NCBI GenBank assembly: GCA_018334075.1
Contig: JAGXSC010000021.1
Span: forward strand, 1-64,000
Length of the DNA: 64,000 nt
Direction of reading: 5' to 3'
DNA from: Actinomycetota bacterium
GTDB taxonomy: Bacteria > Actinomycetota > Coriobacteriia > Anaerosomatales > UBA912
A program made the translations under genes and the position numbers. Shown in pieces: positions 9,888-20,618 of the stretch. The notes under the pieces were generated by a model, which ran no database searches, was not told the origin of the DNA, and saw nothing but the letters and a program-made list of their open reading frames with translations. The number at the start of each line of letters is the position of its first letter. Within the stretch, counting starts at the first letter, position 1.

Positions 9888-9919
9888 GGGGCCGGTCCCA
9901 CATACGTGAGACCGGCCCC
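9888..9919 (-). terminator. Strong hairpin between cytochrome genes
   Basis: A perfect 10-bp inverted repeat (GGGGCCGGTC ... GACCGGCCCC) with a 12-base loop lies between the 6-heme gene (stop at 9976) and the 12-heme gene (start at 9845). No T-run follows on either strand, so it may attenuate, stabilise the upstream mRNA 3' end or act as a factor-dependent terminator. Confidence 0.55.
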
Positions 9920-9975
9920 CACTTCTGCTTACAACCATAAAGGTTACAGCCGTAAACAGTTCATGCGTCTGAATG

Positions 9976-11091
9976 CTAGTAGGTCACACCGACACCAGCA
10001 TCACCAGCAGTGTTACGATGGCACTTGAGGCAGTTGCCGTCGAATGCCTTCATTTGATCATTTTCGATGCGGCTCAGAGGCTGTCCTACGCCGCCGGACC
10101 AACCCATCCACAGCAAGGACCTACCCGCCGGCAAATTGCTTGCACCAACCGGAGTCTGTCCGTGCGGGAAGGTAAAACCGGACCATGTCGCGGCATCTGT
10201 CTGGTCGTGGCAGCTCTCGCAGTCAGAGACCGGAGCCCACGCGATCGGGACACCCGCTCTGCTCGTAGCAGCCGTAGAGCCTATAGTTGGATGTCCAGTC
10301 TTTTGAACCTGAGCGGTCTGAGTCGCGGCTATGTTGGCATGACGATCTTCCGCCCACCACCGTGTCTCACCCTCAACAGTCCAGCTTCCGACTACCGCAA
10401 GCATCGTGGAGGAATGGCAGATGTTGCAGTTGTATCCTGTGCGAACAGCTGACTCGGTGGAGTCAGGCCAAACGGCACCATCCAGCGCGGCCACGGTTAT
10501 ACCCGAAGAGACGGGGTTGGCGAGCGCTGTGGTAAACATGGAGTCCGTGTAAGGATTGAGCAGCTTCTCAGCCACAATCGTGTACTGTGAACCACCGGCG
10601 CCATGCGGGTTGTTCATATGGCACGCCCGGTTGAGACACAATGCGGGGTTACCTGAAGAGTGCGGACCACCTGACGCCCAGTTAATAACTACGTTCGTAA
10701 CTGTAGAACCAGTCATATGACAGCCAGCACACGTACCGAATTGAGCATTGAGCAGCTTGACTCCATCACCTCTGGCTCGGTGAACCGAGTGGCAGATACC
10801 GCACTTGGCGGTGTTTGCCAGATAGTTGGCGTGAACTCCAGGGTTGGCCGGGTTAGCGCCAATCTCTGCAATTGTAATGCCTCCGGCCACGCCGCTTCCT
10901 ATCGGGGTTCCCCAAGTGTAGTAATCAGTCATCCAGTTGAAAGTCCTGGCCCGGGTTGGAGCCAGGTATGCGTATGCGGAAGCCGCGAAAGCAAAGACAA
11001 GGGCGACCGTCAACGCGACAAACAGAATACTTCTTTTGCGATTCACCATACCTCCTTTTGTACCAAATGTACGTGAAATTACTTGTTTCAT
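9976..11091 (-). CDS. Secreted 6-heme c-type cytochrome
   Basis: 371 residues. ATG at 11091 with GGAGG 8 bases upstream; the signal peptide has a long n-region (residues 1-20) and a hydrophobic core about 21-40. Six heme motifs: five CXXCH (CGICH, CAGCH, CNICH, CESCH, CLKCH) and one CX4CH (CLNRACH). The whole mature region is paralogous to the C-terminal part of the large cytochrome at 1-1856, including the RWWAE and PIAWAPV segments between hemes. No membrane helix beyond the signal, so probably extracellular or surface-associated. It has its own promoter and is followed by a strong hairpin, so it is likely expressed separately and strongly. Confidence 0.92.
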   Translation of the reverse strand: MKQVISRTFGTKGGMVNRKRSILFVALTVALVFAFAASAYAYLAPTRARTFNWMTDYYTWGTPIGSGVAGGITIAEIGANPANPGVHANYLANTAKCGICHSVHRARGDGVKLLNAQFGTCAGCHMTGSTVTNVVINWASGGPHSSGNPALCLNRACHMNNPHGAGGSQYTIVAEKLLNPYTDSMFTTALANPVSSGITVAALDGAVWPDSTESAVRTGYNCNICHSSTMLAVVGSWTVEGETRWWAEDRHANIAATQTAQVQKTGHPTIGSTAATSRAGVPIAWAPVSDCESCHDQTDAATWSGFTFPHGQTPVGASNLPAGRSLLWMGWSGGVGQPLSRIENDQMKAFDGNCLKCHRNTAGDAGVGVTY

Positions 11092-11195
11092 TAGCTACAC
11101 CTCCATTCCCAAGTTTAGATTTTGGTGCGACCCCAATATCAGGGTTCGCGAGCCAATTCTTAGACAGCCTACATTAAGTAAACTGTACTCTTCAC

Positions 11196-11224
11196 AGAAT
11201 ACTCAAAACTCCACACGTTGTCCA
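11196..11224 (-). promoter_or_regulatory. Sigma70-like promoter of the 6-heme cytochrome gene
   Basis: On the minus strand TGGACA and TATTCT are separated by exactly 17 bases, about 105 bases before the ATG at 11091. It lies just downstream of the NHL-propeller gene stop, giving the cytochrome its own transcript with a long 5' leader. Confidence 0.55.
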
Positions 11225-11239
11225 TACCCCTGCAGCCCC

Positions 11240-12472
11240 TCAGGAGGTGGTCAACGCATCTTTCTGCTTCTTCTTGCGCGCCCTGCTGATAAGGAAGACT
11301 GCCAGAGCCATTATGACGAGCGCAAGCGGTATCGCACACGCTCGAACCGGGCCGGTAAGCGCCCTGTTCGCAGCTGCTACCAGATCGCCACCTCCGGATG
11401 ATCCCGGAATCCTTACGATCTGCGCCCTGCTGTTCAGGCTATCGGCAACCGTAAACCAATCCCGCTGAGGATCGTAACTGACACTTGTCGGGTAGAAAAA
11501 CTTTCCGTCTTCGGCTCCCACGTTGCCAAACTTGCCAACAAACGAACCGTCCTCGGCGTTGAAGACCGCTAAAGTGCATTCGAACATATCGGCTACCACG
11601 ATGCGTCCCGCACCATCGAGAGTGATGCCCAACGGCAACTGCAAGGCATCCTGACCCTTGAGCACCTGATCCTCGGCCTCTCTTACCGTAAGGCGACCAT
11701 CCTCCATATCGGCCTGGTTGCCGGGCATGCCGGTACGTACGATCCAAAGCCGGTTTCCATCCGCGTCATAAGCGCTAAGACGATTGTTGAATGAGTCGGC
11801 GACAAAGATATTACCGTTCTCCGCAATTGCAACACCGTGAACATAGTCGAACTGATAGTCTGCTTGGCCTCTTGAGCCGATAATCTCGATGGGACTACCC
11901 TCTTTATCCAATATCGCAAAACCCATTATCGATCCGACCACAATCCTGTCATCGCTGACAGCCACAGAAACGGGTCTGGGGATATTGAAGGAGCCCGCAT
12001 CGTTTCCGGCCGAGTCAAGTACCCTGACCCTGTCTTGCTGCGTCTCTACTATATACATAAGGCCATCAGAGCTAACCGTCATACGCGATGGAGAGATCAG
12101 CGGATCATCTTCGGGTCCCCTGAACATCTCAATGAACCTGCCATCAGGAGTGAATCTCATAACCGCGCGGTGCTGAGAGTCGATGATATATATCGAGCCG
12201 TCCGGGCCGGGAACAGCCGACGCGGTACGGAGAAACTGATCTTCCGGGGCCAAGCTCATTCCATATATGGATCGCACCCAAGTGACACCACCCAAATCGG
12301 CTTCAGCCACTGGATCTCCAGGGGGATCGATCAGCCTTAGCAACAGAAATGTAGCGAGCCCGAGCAAGAGAAAGAGCACGACGAGGGTCAATCCTAAAAT
12401 TCGCCTGCCCCTGCGTGACTTTTTCGCCGGAGCCGGTGCTGCAGGTGTGAGTGTAATGGGCAGATCGCTCAT
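11240..12472 (-). CDS. NHL-repeat (six-bladed beta-propeller) membrane protein
   Basis: 410 residues. A basic cytoplasmic N-terminus, a transmembrane helix about 27-46, then repeated blades of the NHL type (DGSIYIIDSQHRAVMRF, NGNIFVADSFNNRLSAYD, AGRIVVADMFECTLAVF) spanning about 65-365, and a second helix about 381-400 with a Lys/Arg-rich tail. The propeller is therefore outside the membrane, anchored at both ends. Function unknown; such propellers are protein- or ligand-binding platforms, and adjacency to cytochromes suggests an assembly or docking role. Its start overlaps the TPR gene stop by four bases. Confidence 0.82.
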   Translation of the reverse strand: MSDLPITLTPAAPAPAKKSRRGRRILGLTLVVLFLLLGLATFLLLRLIDPPGDPVAEADLGGVTWVRSIYGMSLAPEDQFLRTASAVPGPDGSIYIIDSQHRAVMRFTPDGRFIEMFRGPEDDPLISPSRMTVSSDGLMYIVETQQDRVRVLDSAGNDAGSFNIPRPVSVAVSDDRIVVGSIMGFAILDKEGSPIEIIGSRGQADYQFDYVHGVAIAENGNIFVADSFNNRLSAYDADGNRLWIVRTGMPGNQADMEDGRLTVREAEDQVLKGQDALQLPLGITLDGAGRIVVADMFECTLAVFNAEDGSFVGKFGNVGAEDGKFFYPTSVSYDPQRDWFTVADSLNSRAQIVRIPGSSGGGDLVAAANRALTGPVRACAIPLALVIMALAVFLISRARKKKQKDALTTS

Positions 12473-13266
12473 TGCGAAGCTCCGATTCTCTCAAGTCCAT
12501 CGTGCGCCCTCGGATAGTAGGGGTCGAATCTCAGCGCCTCGCGGAAATCAGCCTCCGCCCCACTCTCGTCTCCCAGCCTTAGCTTTACGTTTCCGCGATC
12601 AACAAGGATATCGGCAGCTCCGGGGTTGCCCTCAATGAACTGGTTGTAATACTCCAGGGCGCCTTCCCAGTCTTCCATGTCTTCGTAAATCTTCGCTTTG
12701 AGAAGCTTAGCTGTGTAGTAGTTCTCGTGTTTCCCCTGCAGTTCCGCAGCACGCCCGACCACCCCGCCGCGAGCAATTTGTGCTTCGTAGTATTTGTCGA
12801 TCTGCTCGATGGCTTTATCGGCAGCGGTAAGTGCCTGCTGATACTCGCCTTGTGCTCGCAACAGACGCGCCTCCCCTAAAGCGATATCAGCGGTTTTCGA
12901 GTCATCGACGCTTTCGCGCGCATCCGCGATGGCCGCTCTTGCACGAGCATACTGCTCGGTAGCGACGAGCGCCGCTATGTGCTGACCCCAGACACTGGCG
13001 TCGGTTGTTCCCGCGTCGATAGCCTGACCAGTGACGGTCAACTCTCTTTCCATCAAGGTCCTGGGTCCGGTCTGCTGAAGCACCCCTGTGAGCAATGCGC
13101 TCACTACGGTAACGAGGAACAGAATCAATACTCCCGTAGCGACAAACGCCATGATGCGAACGGCTTTGTCGTCAAAGATTGAAGATGGGCGTTTTGTCCT
13201 GCCCGGGCCAGGAGTTCGGTTTGCTTGCGTCTTAGAGTCGCCTTGCTGGACGGGATCTTCCGGCAT
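12469..13266 (-). CDS. TPR-repeat membrane protein
   Basis: About 265 residues. Short charged N-terminus, one transmembrane helix near 35-60, then helical TPR units; the last is clear (ALEYYNQFIEGNPGAADIL, then ADFREALRFDPYYPRAHDGL). The frame continues upstream to a GTG at 13293, but GGAGG lies 7 bases before the ATG at 13266, so I take that start. TPR domains mediate protein contacts; the four-base overlap with the NHL-propeller gene suggests the two products act together in the envelope. It follows leuC by about 150 bases and may have its own promoter. Confidence 0.8.
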   Translation of the reverse strand: MPEDPVQQGDSKTQANRTPGPGRTKRPSSIFDDKAVRIMAFVATGVLILFLVTVVSALLTGVLQQTGPRTLMERELTVTGQAIDAGTTDASVWGQHIAALVATEQYARARAAIADARESVDDSKTADIALGEARLLRAQGEYQQALTAADKAIEQIDKYYEAQIARGGVVGRAAELQGKHENYYTAKLLKAKIYEDMEDWEGALEYYNQFIEGNPGAADILVDRGNVKLRLGDESGAEADFREALRFDPYYPRAHDGLERIGASQ

Positions 13267-13415
13267 CAAAAATCCTCCATCATGTTGGGTCACACACCAG
13301 TAATTGATTCGAGCTCGCGATCTCCTGTCATCAGGCCGCGATTACCAGCCGCTAAGTCTACAGCAAGTAAATGGCCAATTCCTAGAGCAGGGAGCAGATT
13401 ACTGAAGTGGACCTG

Positions 13416-14684
13416 TCATGTCAGGTCATCAGGCAGGGCAATGTGTCCGGCCACAGCGCTTGCGGCGGCAACCGCGGGAGAGCTCAGGTAAACCTCGCTC
13501 GTCGGGTCTCCCATGCGCCCGACAAAGTTGCGATTGGTAGTCGCCACCGCACGTTCGCCCGCAGCTAAAATGCCCATATGGCCACCCAGACACGGACCGC
13601 ATGTGGGAGTCGAGATGGCGGCGTTTGCGTCCAGGAAGATATCGAAGAGTCCTTCGTGCATCGCTTGCTGGTATATCCGCTGAGTCGCCGGAATTACTAT
13701 AAGCCGAACCCTGTCATGAACTTTTCGGCCCTTCAAGACAGAGGCGGCGATCCTAAGATCCTCGATGCGCCCGTTTGTGCACGAGCCGATCACGACCTGG
13801 TCGATCGCGACATCGCGGGACTCCTCGGCAAGACGGGTGTTGGACGGCAGATGCGGGAAGGAGACAGTCGGCCTGAGAGCGGATGCGTCGATCTCGATGA
13901 TGCGAGCATATTCGGCGTCTGGATCGGAGTAATACTCGACCCACGGACGCTTTGCTCGGCCGGTCAGATACTCACGCGTGATATCGTCGACGGCGATAAT
14001 CCCGGATTTGGCGCCCGCCTCGATGGCCATGTTGCAGACAGTCATCCGATCGTCCATCTCCATGCTATCGATGGTAGATCCGGTGAACTCCATCGCCTGA
14101 TATATCGCTCCATCCACGCCGATCATGCCTATGATGTGCAATATGAGGTCCTTGCCGCACACCCAGGGCTGAAATTCGCCGTTAACCACGAACTTGATCG
14201 AGGCCGGAACCTTGAACCAGGCCTCGCCGATAGCCATTCCGGCAGCAGCGTCGGTGCTACCCACCCCTGTGGAAAAGGCGCCCAATGCGCCATAGGTGCA
14301 GGTGTGGGAGTCAGCGCCGATGATAACATCTCCGGCCACCACTATCCCTTGCTCAGGCAGCAAGGCATGCTCAACACCCATGCACCCGATCTCGAAGTAG
14401 TTGGTTATGGATTGCTCGCGCGCGAAATCGCGCATGATCTTCGCCTGCTCGGCTGATTTGATGTCTTTATTCGGCGTATAGTGATCCGGAACGAGCACTA
14501 CCCTCTCTGGATCCCAGACCTTACCGGCGCCCGTGCGCCTGAACTCACGGATCGCGATAGGCGCGGTCACGTCGTTTGCCAGGACGATGTCCAGCCGGCA
14601 GGTAATGAGCTCGCCTGGCGTAACCTCATCCATGTCAGTATGTGCGGCAAGTATCTTTTCCGTGATCGTCATCGGGCGGGGCAT
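13416..14684 (-). CDS. leuC: 3-isopropylmalate dehydratase large subunit (LeuC family)
   Basis: 422 residues, aconitase superfamily large subunit of the bacterial/archaeal short LeuC type. The [4Fe-4S] ligands are visible as C302 (GSCTNGR) and C362/C365 (TCGPCLGG). Isomerises 2- to 3-isopropylmalate in leucine synthesis together with a separate small subunit. It is the last gene of the ilv-leu operon, after leuA. No leuD or leuB follows, which is unusual; the only small subunit in the window is at 30601-31104 beside a second LeuC paralogue. The two LeuC-type proteins clearly differ, so different substrates are likely; the leuA context favours isopropylmalate here. Confidence 0.88.
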   Translation of the reverse strand: MPRPMTITEKILAAHTDMDEVTPGELITCRLDIVLANDVTAPIAIREFRRTGAGKVWDPERVVLVPDHYTPNKDIKSAEQAKIMRDFAREQSITNYFEIGCMGVEHALLPEQGIVVAGDVIIGADSHTCTYGALGAFSTGVGSTDAAAGMAIGEAWFKVPASIKFVVNGEFQPWVCGKDLILHIIGMIGVDGAIYQAMEFTGSTIDSMEMDDRMTVCNMAIEAGAKSGIIAVDDITREYLTGRAKRPWVEYYSDPDAEYARIIEIDASALRPTVSFPHLPSNTRLAEESRDVAIDQVVIGSCTNGRIEDLRIAASVLKGRKVHDRVRLIVIPATQRIYQQAMHEGLFDIFLDANAAISTPTCGPCLGGHMGILAAGERAVATTNRNFVGRMGDPTSEVYLSSPAVAAASAVAGHIALPDDLT

Positions 14685-14739
14685 TCGCTGTTTCCTCCTT
14701 GTTTAGGGATGTGACTTACCAAACCTTCAAAACCCCTGA

Positions 14740-16311
14740 TCAGGGCTCGTCAATAGCTGAGGGTTTTTGCGCTGCAAGCAGCAGCCTGTTGAGCGCGTTG
14801 ACGTACGCTCGCGCAGAGGCTGTGATGATGTCGCTGTGTGCGCCTCGGCCGGTAAACACCCTGCCATCCGAGCTACGCACGCGGATCGTGACTTCACCCA
14901 GGGCATCGATGCCGCGCGTGACGCTTTGGACGCTGAACTCGATCAGGTCATTTTCCACATCTATCATGCGATTGATCGCGCAGTACACGGCATCAACGGG
15001 GCCGGTCCCGTGACTCGAGTCGATCATCCGCTCGCCGGTTGCGACCACCTCAAGCTCCACGGTCGCTGTCGGAATACCCGGCTCGCCACACATGACGTGA
15101 ATCGACTGAAGATGATAGACCTCGCCGGCAAGCGCACGCTCGGACTCGGAGACCAGAGCCTCGAGGTCTTCGTCGTATATCTCCTTCTTCTTGTCGGCGA
15201 GCTCCAAAAACTCCGTGTACACGCGCTCGAACTCGTGGTCTTTGAGCTCGTGTCCGAGCTGCTCGACCCTGTGGCGTAACGCGTGCCGACCACTTCGCGC
15301 GGTAAGGACTATGGCGCTGCCGCGAAGACCGACTTCGACAGGATCGATGATCTCGTAGGTTGTGCGCTCCTTCAACACGCCGTCCTGATGGATTCCGCTT
15401 GAATGCGCGAACGCATTGGCTCCGACGATCGACTTGTTGGGCTGTACGAAGATGCCCGTGACGTTGCTGACCAGGCGCGAAGTGCGCATGATCTCGCGCG
15501 TGTTTATCGACGTGTCGACTCCGAAGTACTCGCTGCGGGATCGAAGCGCCATTACCACCTCTTCAAGGGCGGTATTTCCGGCCCGCTCGCCGATGCCGTT
15601 TATCGTGCACTCGACCTGCCGAGCGCCCGCCTTGACGCCCGCGAGCGCATTGGCGGTGGCCATGCCCAGATCATTGTGGCAATGAACGGCCACGGTCACG
15701 CCCTCGATGCCGTCGACAGAGTCGAAAAGTCCACGCACCAAGGCTCCGAACTCCTCCGGATAGGTGTACCCCGTGGTGTCCGGAATATTGATGACGGTCG
15801 CGCCTGCCGAGATAACCTCCTGAACCATCCTGTAGAGGAAGAGCGGATCCGCCCGACCGGCGTCCTCGGCGTAAAACTGCACGTCATCGACGAGGGAGCG
15901 AGCCAACTTCACCGCAGCTACCGCTCGCTCGATGGCGGTTTCCGGAGTGACGCGCAACTTGTCGCGCATGTGACTCTCAGACACCCCTATCCCGGTATGG
16001 ATCCGTGGCCTTTTCGCGCCGACAAGCGCGGCCGCGGCGCTCTCGATATCAGCAGGAACCGCACGTGAAAGCGCGCACACCACAGCTGCGTCGCCCACCT
16101 CGGCGGCGATTAGCCTGACGCTCTCAAAATCGCCGGGGCTCGAAGCCGGAAATCCGGCCTCGATCACATCGACGCCGAGCCGCACGAGCTGACGGGCGAT
16201 CTCGAGCTTCTCCTCGGTGTTCATACTCGCGCCCGGGGACTGCTCCCCGTCACGCAAAGTGGTGTCGAAGATGAAGACCTTCTCTGGCGCTTTAGGTGAT
16301 GGATCGCTCAC
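14740..16311 (-). CDS. leuA: 2-isopropylmalate synthase
   Basis: About 523 residues, full-length Leu[16 protein letters not shown] near the N-terminus, catalytic-barrel motifs [15 protein letters not shown] and GERAGN, and the C-terminal regulatory (LeuA dimer) domain with GTGPVDAV, which binds leucine for feedback inhibition. Condenses acetyl-CoA with 2-oxoisovalerate. The frame extends to 16377, inside serA, but a GTG at 16311 has GAGGGG about 9 bases upstream and starts just before the conserved core, so I use it. Distinct from the shorter homocitrate-type paralogue at 32381-33574. Confidence 0.93.
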   Translation of the reverse strand: MSDPSPKAPEKVFIFDTTLRDGEQSPGASMNTEEKLEIARQLVRLGVDVIEAGFPASSPGDFESVRLIAAEVGDAAVVCALSRAVPADIESAAAALVGAKRPRIHTGIGVSESHMRDKLRVTPETAIERAVAAVKLARSLVDDVQFYAEDAGRADPLFLYRMVQEVISAGATVINIPDTTGYTYPEEFGALVRGLFDSVDGIEGVTVAVHCHNDLGMATANALAGVKAGARQVECTINGIGERAGNTALEEVVMALRSRSEYFGVDTSINTREIMRTSRLVSNVTGIFVQPNKSIVGANAFAHSSGIHQDGVLKERTTYEIIDPVEVGLRGSAIVLTARSGRHALRHRVEQLGHELKDHEFERVYTEFLELADKKKEIYDEDLEALVSESERALAGEVYHLQSIHVMCGEPGIPTATVELEVVATGERMIDSSHGTGPVDAVYCAINRMIDVENDLIEFSVQSVTRGIDALGEVTIRVRSSDGRVFTGRGAHSDIITASARAYVNALNRLLLAAQKPSAIDEP

Positions 16312-16351
16312 TAGGTGATTCCCCTCGCGACTCCGCGCTCCATGATTCCTC

Positions 16352-17932
16352 TCACAGCTCCACGCCCCACGCCTCATCCATGCCGACTTTCTCGACTATC
16401 GTACGCAGCAACTCAGCGCTTATCGAAGAATCGACCGTCACGCCCATCAAGGCCTTTCCGCCGGCCTCGTCCCTGCCGACCTGCATGGAGGCGATATTGA
16501 TGCCCTCGGAGCCAAGGATCGTTCCGACATTGCCGATCATGCCTGGCCGGTCGCGATAGGTGAAAAAGGCCATGAACTGTGATGGCGCCATGTCGAGATC
16601 GTAACCGAACAGCGACACGATTCTCGGCTCATTCTTCTTGCCGATGAGCGAGGCCGCAACCTCGATGCGCCCGCCCGGGCCCACTCCGGTGACCGAGACC
16701 ATCGAAACATAATCCGTAGCCTCGGTCTGCTTTGTCTCGATGACGTGAATGCCGCGCTGCTCGGCGTAGTAATCAGCATTTACGAAGTTGACCGACTCGG
16801 CGCTGACAACCGCCAGAAGTCCTTTGAGCATCGCGGTCTTGAGGATGCGGGTGTCGGTCTCGGCGAGCGCTCCCACAAACCTGATATCGAGTGATTCGAG
16901 GCCTTGATGCGCCATCTGGGCGACCATCTTTCCAAGGTCCTCGGTAATCGAAAGGTACGGTCCGACCTTTTCATAAACCTCAGGGGAGACCGGCACTATG
17001 TTCACAGCGGTGGGAACCATCTCGCCGCGAAGCCCAGCCGCCACATAGGCGGCGATCTGCTCGCCCGCCCTGTCCTGCGCCTCGGCGGTACTTGCGCCAA
17101 GGTGCGGCGTGAGAATGACGTTGTCGAAGTCGATCAGGGAGGAGTCTGTGCACGGCTCGACCTCGAATACATCGATCGCGGCGCCGGCCACTTTGCCGTC
17201 TTCGAGGGCCTTGCGAAGCGCTTGCTCCTGGAAGATGCCTCCGCGAGCTGTGTTTATCAGCCGCACTCCGTCTTTCATCTTCGAGAACTGCTCGGCGCCG
17301 AACATGCCGATCGTCTCTTTGGTCTTGGGCAGATGCACCGTGATGTAATCGGCCTGGGCCAATACCTCATCGATGTTGTCGAGCATTTCGACGCCCATCG
17401 CCGAGGCGCGCTCGGGCGTAGTGTATGGATCGAAGCCGATGATGCGCATACCAAAGCCGCGGGCGCGCTCAGCCACAAGTGAGCCGATTCTTCCGAGGCC
17501 AAATATCGCCAGCGTTTTCTCGTAAAGCTCCGCGCCGGTGTACTTTGAGCGCTCCCACTTGCACTGCTTCATGCTTGCATTCGCCTGCGCGATATTTCGC
17601 GACTGTGCCAGCATCAGAGCAACAGTGTGCTCGGCGGCCGAAACGATGTTGGACGTCGGCGCGTTGCACACGATGATGCCTCTTTCCGTGGCCGCCTGAA
17701 CATCCACGTTGTCAACACCGACACCGGCGCGTCCGATGACCTTCAAGTCCACACCCGCTTCGATCACCTCGCGCGTGGCTCGTGTCGCCGAGCGCACAAT
17801 AAGCGCGTCATACCCGGGTATCATCTCAACGAGCTGCTCAGGGGTAAGATCTGTTCGCACTGTAACCTCGAACTCCTCGTTGAGCTTGTCGATGCCTTGC
17901 TTGGCGATCTTTTCCGCGACCAATATCTTCAT
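16352..17932 (-). CDS. serA: D-3-phosphoglycerate dehydrogenase
   Basis: 526 residues, the long SerA form. NAD-binding GLGRIG at 145-150, catalytic Arg in NTARGGIF and catalytic His in LTPHLGAST; then the allosteric substrate-binding domain (about 320-440) and a C-terminal ACT domain (about 455-526) that binds serine. Catalyses the first step of phosphoserine-route serine synthesis. It lies between a class V aminotransferase and leuA in the branched-chain operon, so serine and branched-chain synthesis are probably co-expressed. Confidence 0.95.
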   Translation of the reverse strand: MKILVAEKIAKQGIDKLNEEFEVTVRTDLTPEQLVEMIPGYDALIVRSATRATREVIEAGVDLKVIGRAGVGVDNVDVQAATERGIIVCNAPTSNIVSAAEHTVALMLAQSRNIAQANASMKQCKWERSKYTGAELYEKTLAIFGLGRIGSLVAERARGFGMRIIGFDPYTTPERASAMGVEMLDNIDEVLAQADYITVHLPKTKETIGMFGAEQFSKMKDGVRLINTARGGIFQEQALRKALEDGKVAGAAIDVFEVEPCTDSSLIDFDNVILTPHLGASTAEAQDRAGEQIAAYVAAGLRGEMVPTAVNIVPVSPEVYEKVGPYLSITEDLGKMVAQMAHQGLESLDIRFVGALAETDTRILKTAMLKGLLAVVSAESVNFVNADYYAEQRGIHVIETKQTEATDYVSMVSVTGVGPGGRIEVAASLIGKKNEPRIVSLFGYDLDMAPSQFMAFFTYRDRPGMIGNVGTILGSEGINIASMQVGRDEAGGKALMGVTVDSSISAELLRTIVEKVGMDEAWGVEL

Positions 17933-17957
17933 GATCTGCTCCTCATATGTGCGCCTC

Positions 17958-19103
17958 TCATGATTCCATAAAAACAGACTCGGCGGCTCTCACACCTGCG
18001 CCACGCTCAAATTGATAGCCGAGAGAAGCCAGCGTCATCTCAAGGGCCGTAAGGGTCACGATTATGTCGAACTGACCGAAGTACCCCAGGTGACCGATAC
18101 GGAAAATGCGACCTGTGTACTCGTCCTGGCCACCCGCGATAGTCACGCCGTACTTGTCTTTCATCATCTTTACCAGCGCTTTGCCGTCGATATCATCCGG
18201 AACCCAGACCGGTGTCACCGCATTGCCGCGACCCTCTGGCGGAGCGAAAAGCTTCAGTCCGAGCGCCTCGCATCCCGCACGTGTAGCCTCGGCAAGCCTG
18301 GCATGGCGGGCTATGGTGTTACCCAGGCCCTCCTCGGCGATCATGGAAAGCGCTACGTTCAGACCGAGCACGAGTGAGACCGCCGGGGTGAAAGGCGTGG
18401 TGTCCTTTTCGATGTTCTTCTTGTACTTCATCCAGTCGAAGTAAAACTTCGGCAGAGTCGAGCGCTCATAAGCCCGCCACGCTTTCTCGCTGACCGAACA
18501 GGCGGCCAGGCCGGGCGGAAGCATAAGGCCCTTCTGGGAGCCCGTCATAACGACATCGAGTCCCCACTCGTCGGCTCTGCATTCGACGGCTCCGATACCG
18601 GTGATGCTGTCGACGATCAGAACACAATCGGGGTAATCGCGAACGATAGCGCCAATTGCCTTCACGTCGTTTAGGACACCGCTGGAGGTTTCGGATTGCG
18701 TGACTATTACGCCCCTTGCGTCCGGATTGTCCCGGAGCGCCTGGGCAATATCTTCGGGGCTTGCGACCTGTGTCCATTCGTATCTCAAGTCAACGACTTG
18801 AAGCCCATAGACCTCGCAAATCTGCTTTTGCCTGTCCCCGAATTTGCCGTTGCGCGCGACGATAACCTTGTCGCCCGCGCAGAAACAATTCGCGATCGCG
18901 GCTTCCATAACTCCAGTACCCGAGCTGGCGAAGAGAAGAACGTCGCTGGTGGTCTGGAAGACATACTTGAGGCCCTCGATGGCTTGCGCGAAAGCCTTGG
19001 AGAACTCAGGTGTCCTGTGATGGATGATCGGCGCTGCCTGCGTGAGTAACACCTCGGCGGGAACCGGTGTGGGCCCAGGTGTCATGAGGTAGCTTTTTTT
19101 CAT
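17958..19103 (-). CDS. Class V aminotransferase (serine-pyruvate/alanine-glyoxylate type)
   Basis: About 381 residues, PLP-dependent class V family. N-terminal [19 protein letters not shown] phosphate-binding region, D in VDSITGIGA, and the PLP lysine at about K191 in GSQKGLM. The frame begins at 19127, but AAGGAG lies 8 bases before the ATG at 19103. Directly followed by serA, so it may serve as the phosphoserine or 3-phosphohydroxypyruvate transaminase in place of SerC, or as an alanine-forming enzyme; sequence alone does not decide. It begins 5 bases after the ilvC stop. Confidence 0.88.
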   Translation of the reverse strand: MKKSYLMTPGPTPVPAEVLLTQAAPIIHHRTPEFSKAFAQAIEGLKYVFQTTSDVLLFASSGTGVMEAAIANCFCAGDKVIVARNGKFGDRQKQICEVYGLQVVDLRYEWTQVASPEDIAQALRDNPDARGVIVTQSETSSGVLNDVKAIGAIVRDYPDCVLIVDSITGIGAVECRADEWGLDVVMTGSQKGLMLPPGLAACSVSEKAWRAYERSTLPKFYFDWMKYKKNIEKDTTPFTPAVSLVLGLNVALSMIAEEGLGNTIARHARLAEATRAGCEALGLKLFAPPEGRGNAVTPVWVPDDIDGKALVKMMKDKYGVTIAGGQDEYTGRIFRIGHLGYFGQFDIIVTLTALEMTLASLGYQFERGAGVRAAESVFMES

Positions 19104-19108
19104 GCTGC

Positions 19109-20122
<1,014 letters not shown>

Positions 20123-20617
20123 TTATGCCTTGGTGTTTTCTTTGGGGCCGCGCGCGAGGGCGACCCTGCCTGTCCGTGCAAGCTCCTTGATGCCGTACGC
20201 TCGAAAAAGATCCTCCAGGGCCTCTATCTTGCTGGCCGATCCGGTGGCCTCTATCGTCAAAGAATTCTTCCCCACATCAATTATCTTTGCGCGAAAGACG
20301 TTCGCTATCTCAATGATTTCATGACGGCGTTCCGGCGCGGCATTGACCTTGAAAAGCACGAGCTCCCTGTCGACCAACTGCGATGGATCGAGATCCTGGA
20401 TCTTTATCACGTTCACGAGCTTGTGAAGCTGCTTTGTGATCTGCTCAAGTGGAGTGTCTGCGGCGCTGACCACGATAGTGATCCGCGAGAGCGTGGGATC
20501 CTCGGTAGGTCCAACAGCCAGAGAGTCGATATTGAAACCCCGGCGCGCGAAAAGCGATGCCACGCGAGTTAGCACTCCGGGCTTGTTCTCCACCAAAACC
20601 GACAACGTATGGTTCAT
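20123..20617 (-). CDS. ilvN: Acetolactate synthase small (regulatory) subunit
   Basis: 164 residues from the ATG at 20617, which lies one base after the ilvB stop. N-terminal ACT domain (HTLSVLVENKPGVLTRVASL) that binds valine, then the conserved C-terminal ALS_ss domain. The longer open frame reaching 20848 overlaps ilvB and has no family similarity upstream of MNHTLS, so it is discarded. Activates and gives feedback control to the IlvB catalytic subunit. Confidence 0.95.
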   Translation of the reverse strand: MNHTLSVLVENKPGVLTRVASLFARRGFNIDSLAVGPTEDPTLSRITIVVSAADTPLEQITKQLHKLVNVIKIQDLDPSQLVDRELVLFKVNAAPERRHEIIEIANVFRAKIIDVGKNSLTIEATGSASKIEALEDLFRAYGIKELARTGRVALARGPKENTKA

Positions 20618-20618
20618 C

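Noticed and set aside
13578-14456. 292-codon plus-strand open frame
   Set aside because: Antisense shadow of leuC without support; a similar shadow lies at 47632-48534 opposite gatB.
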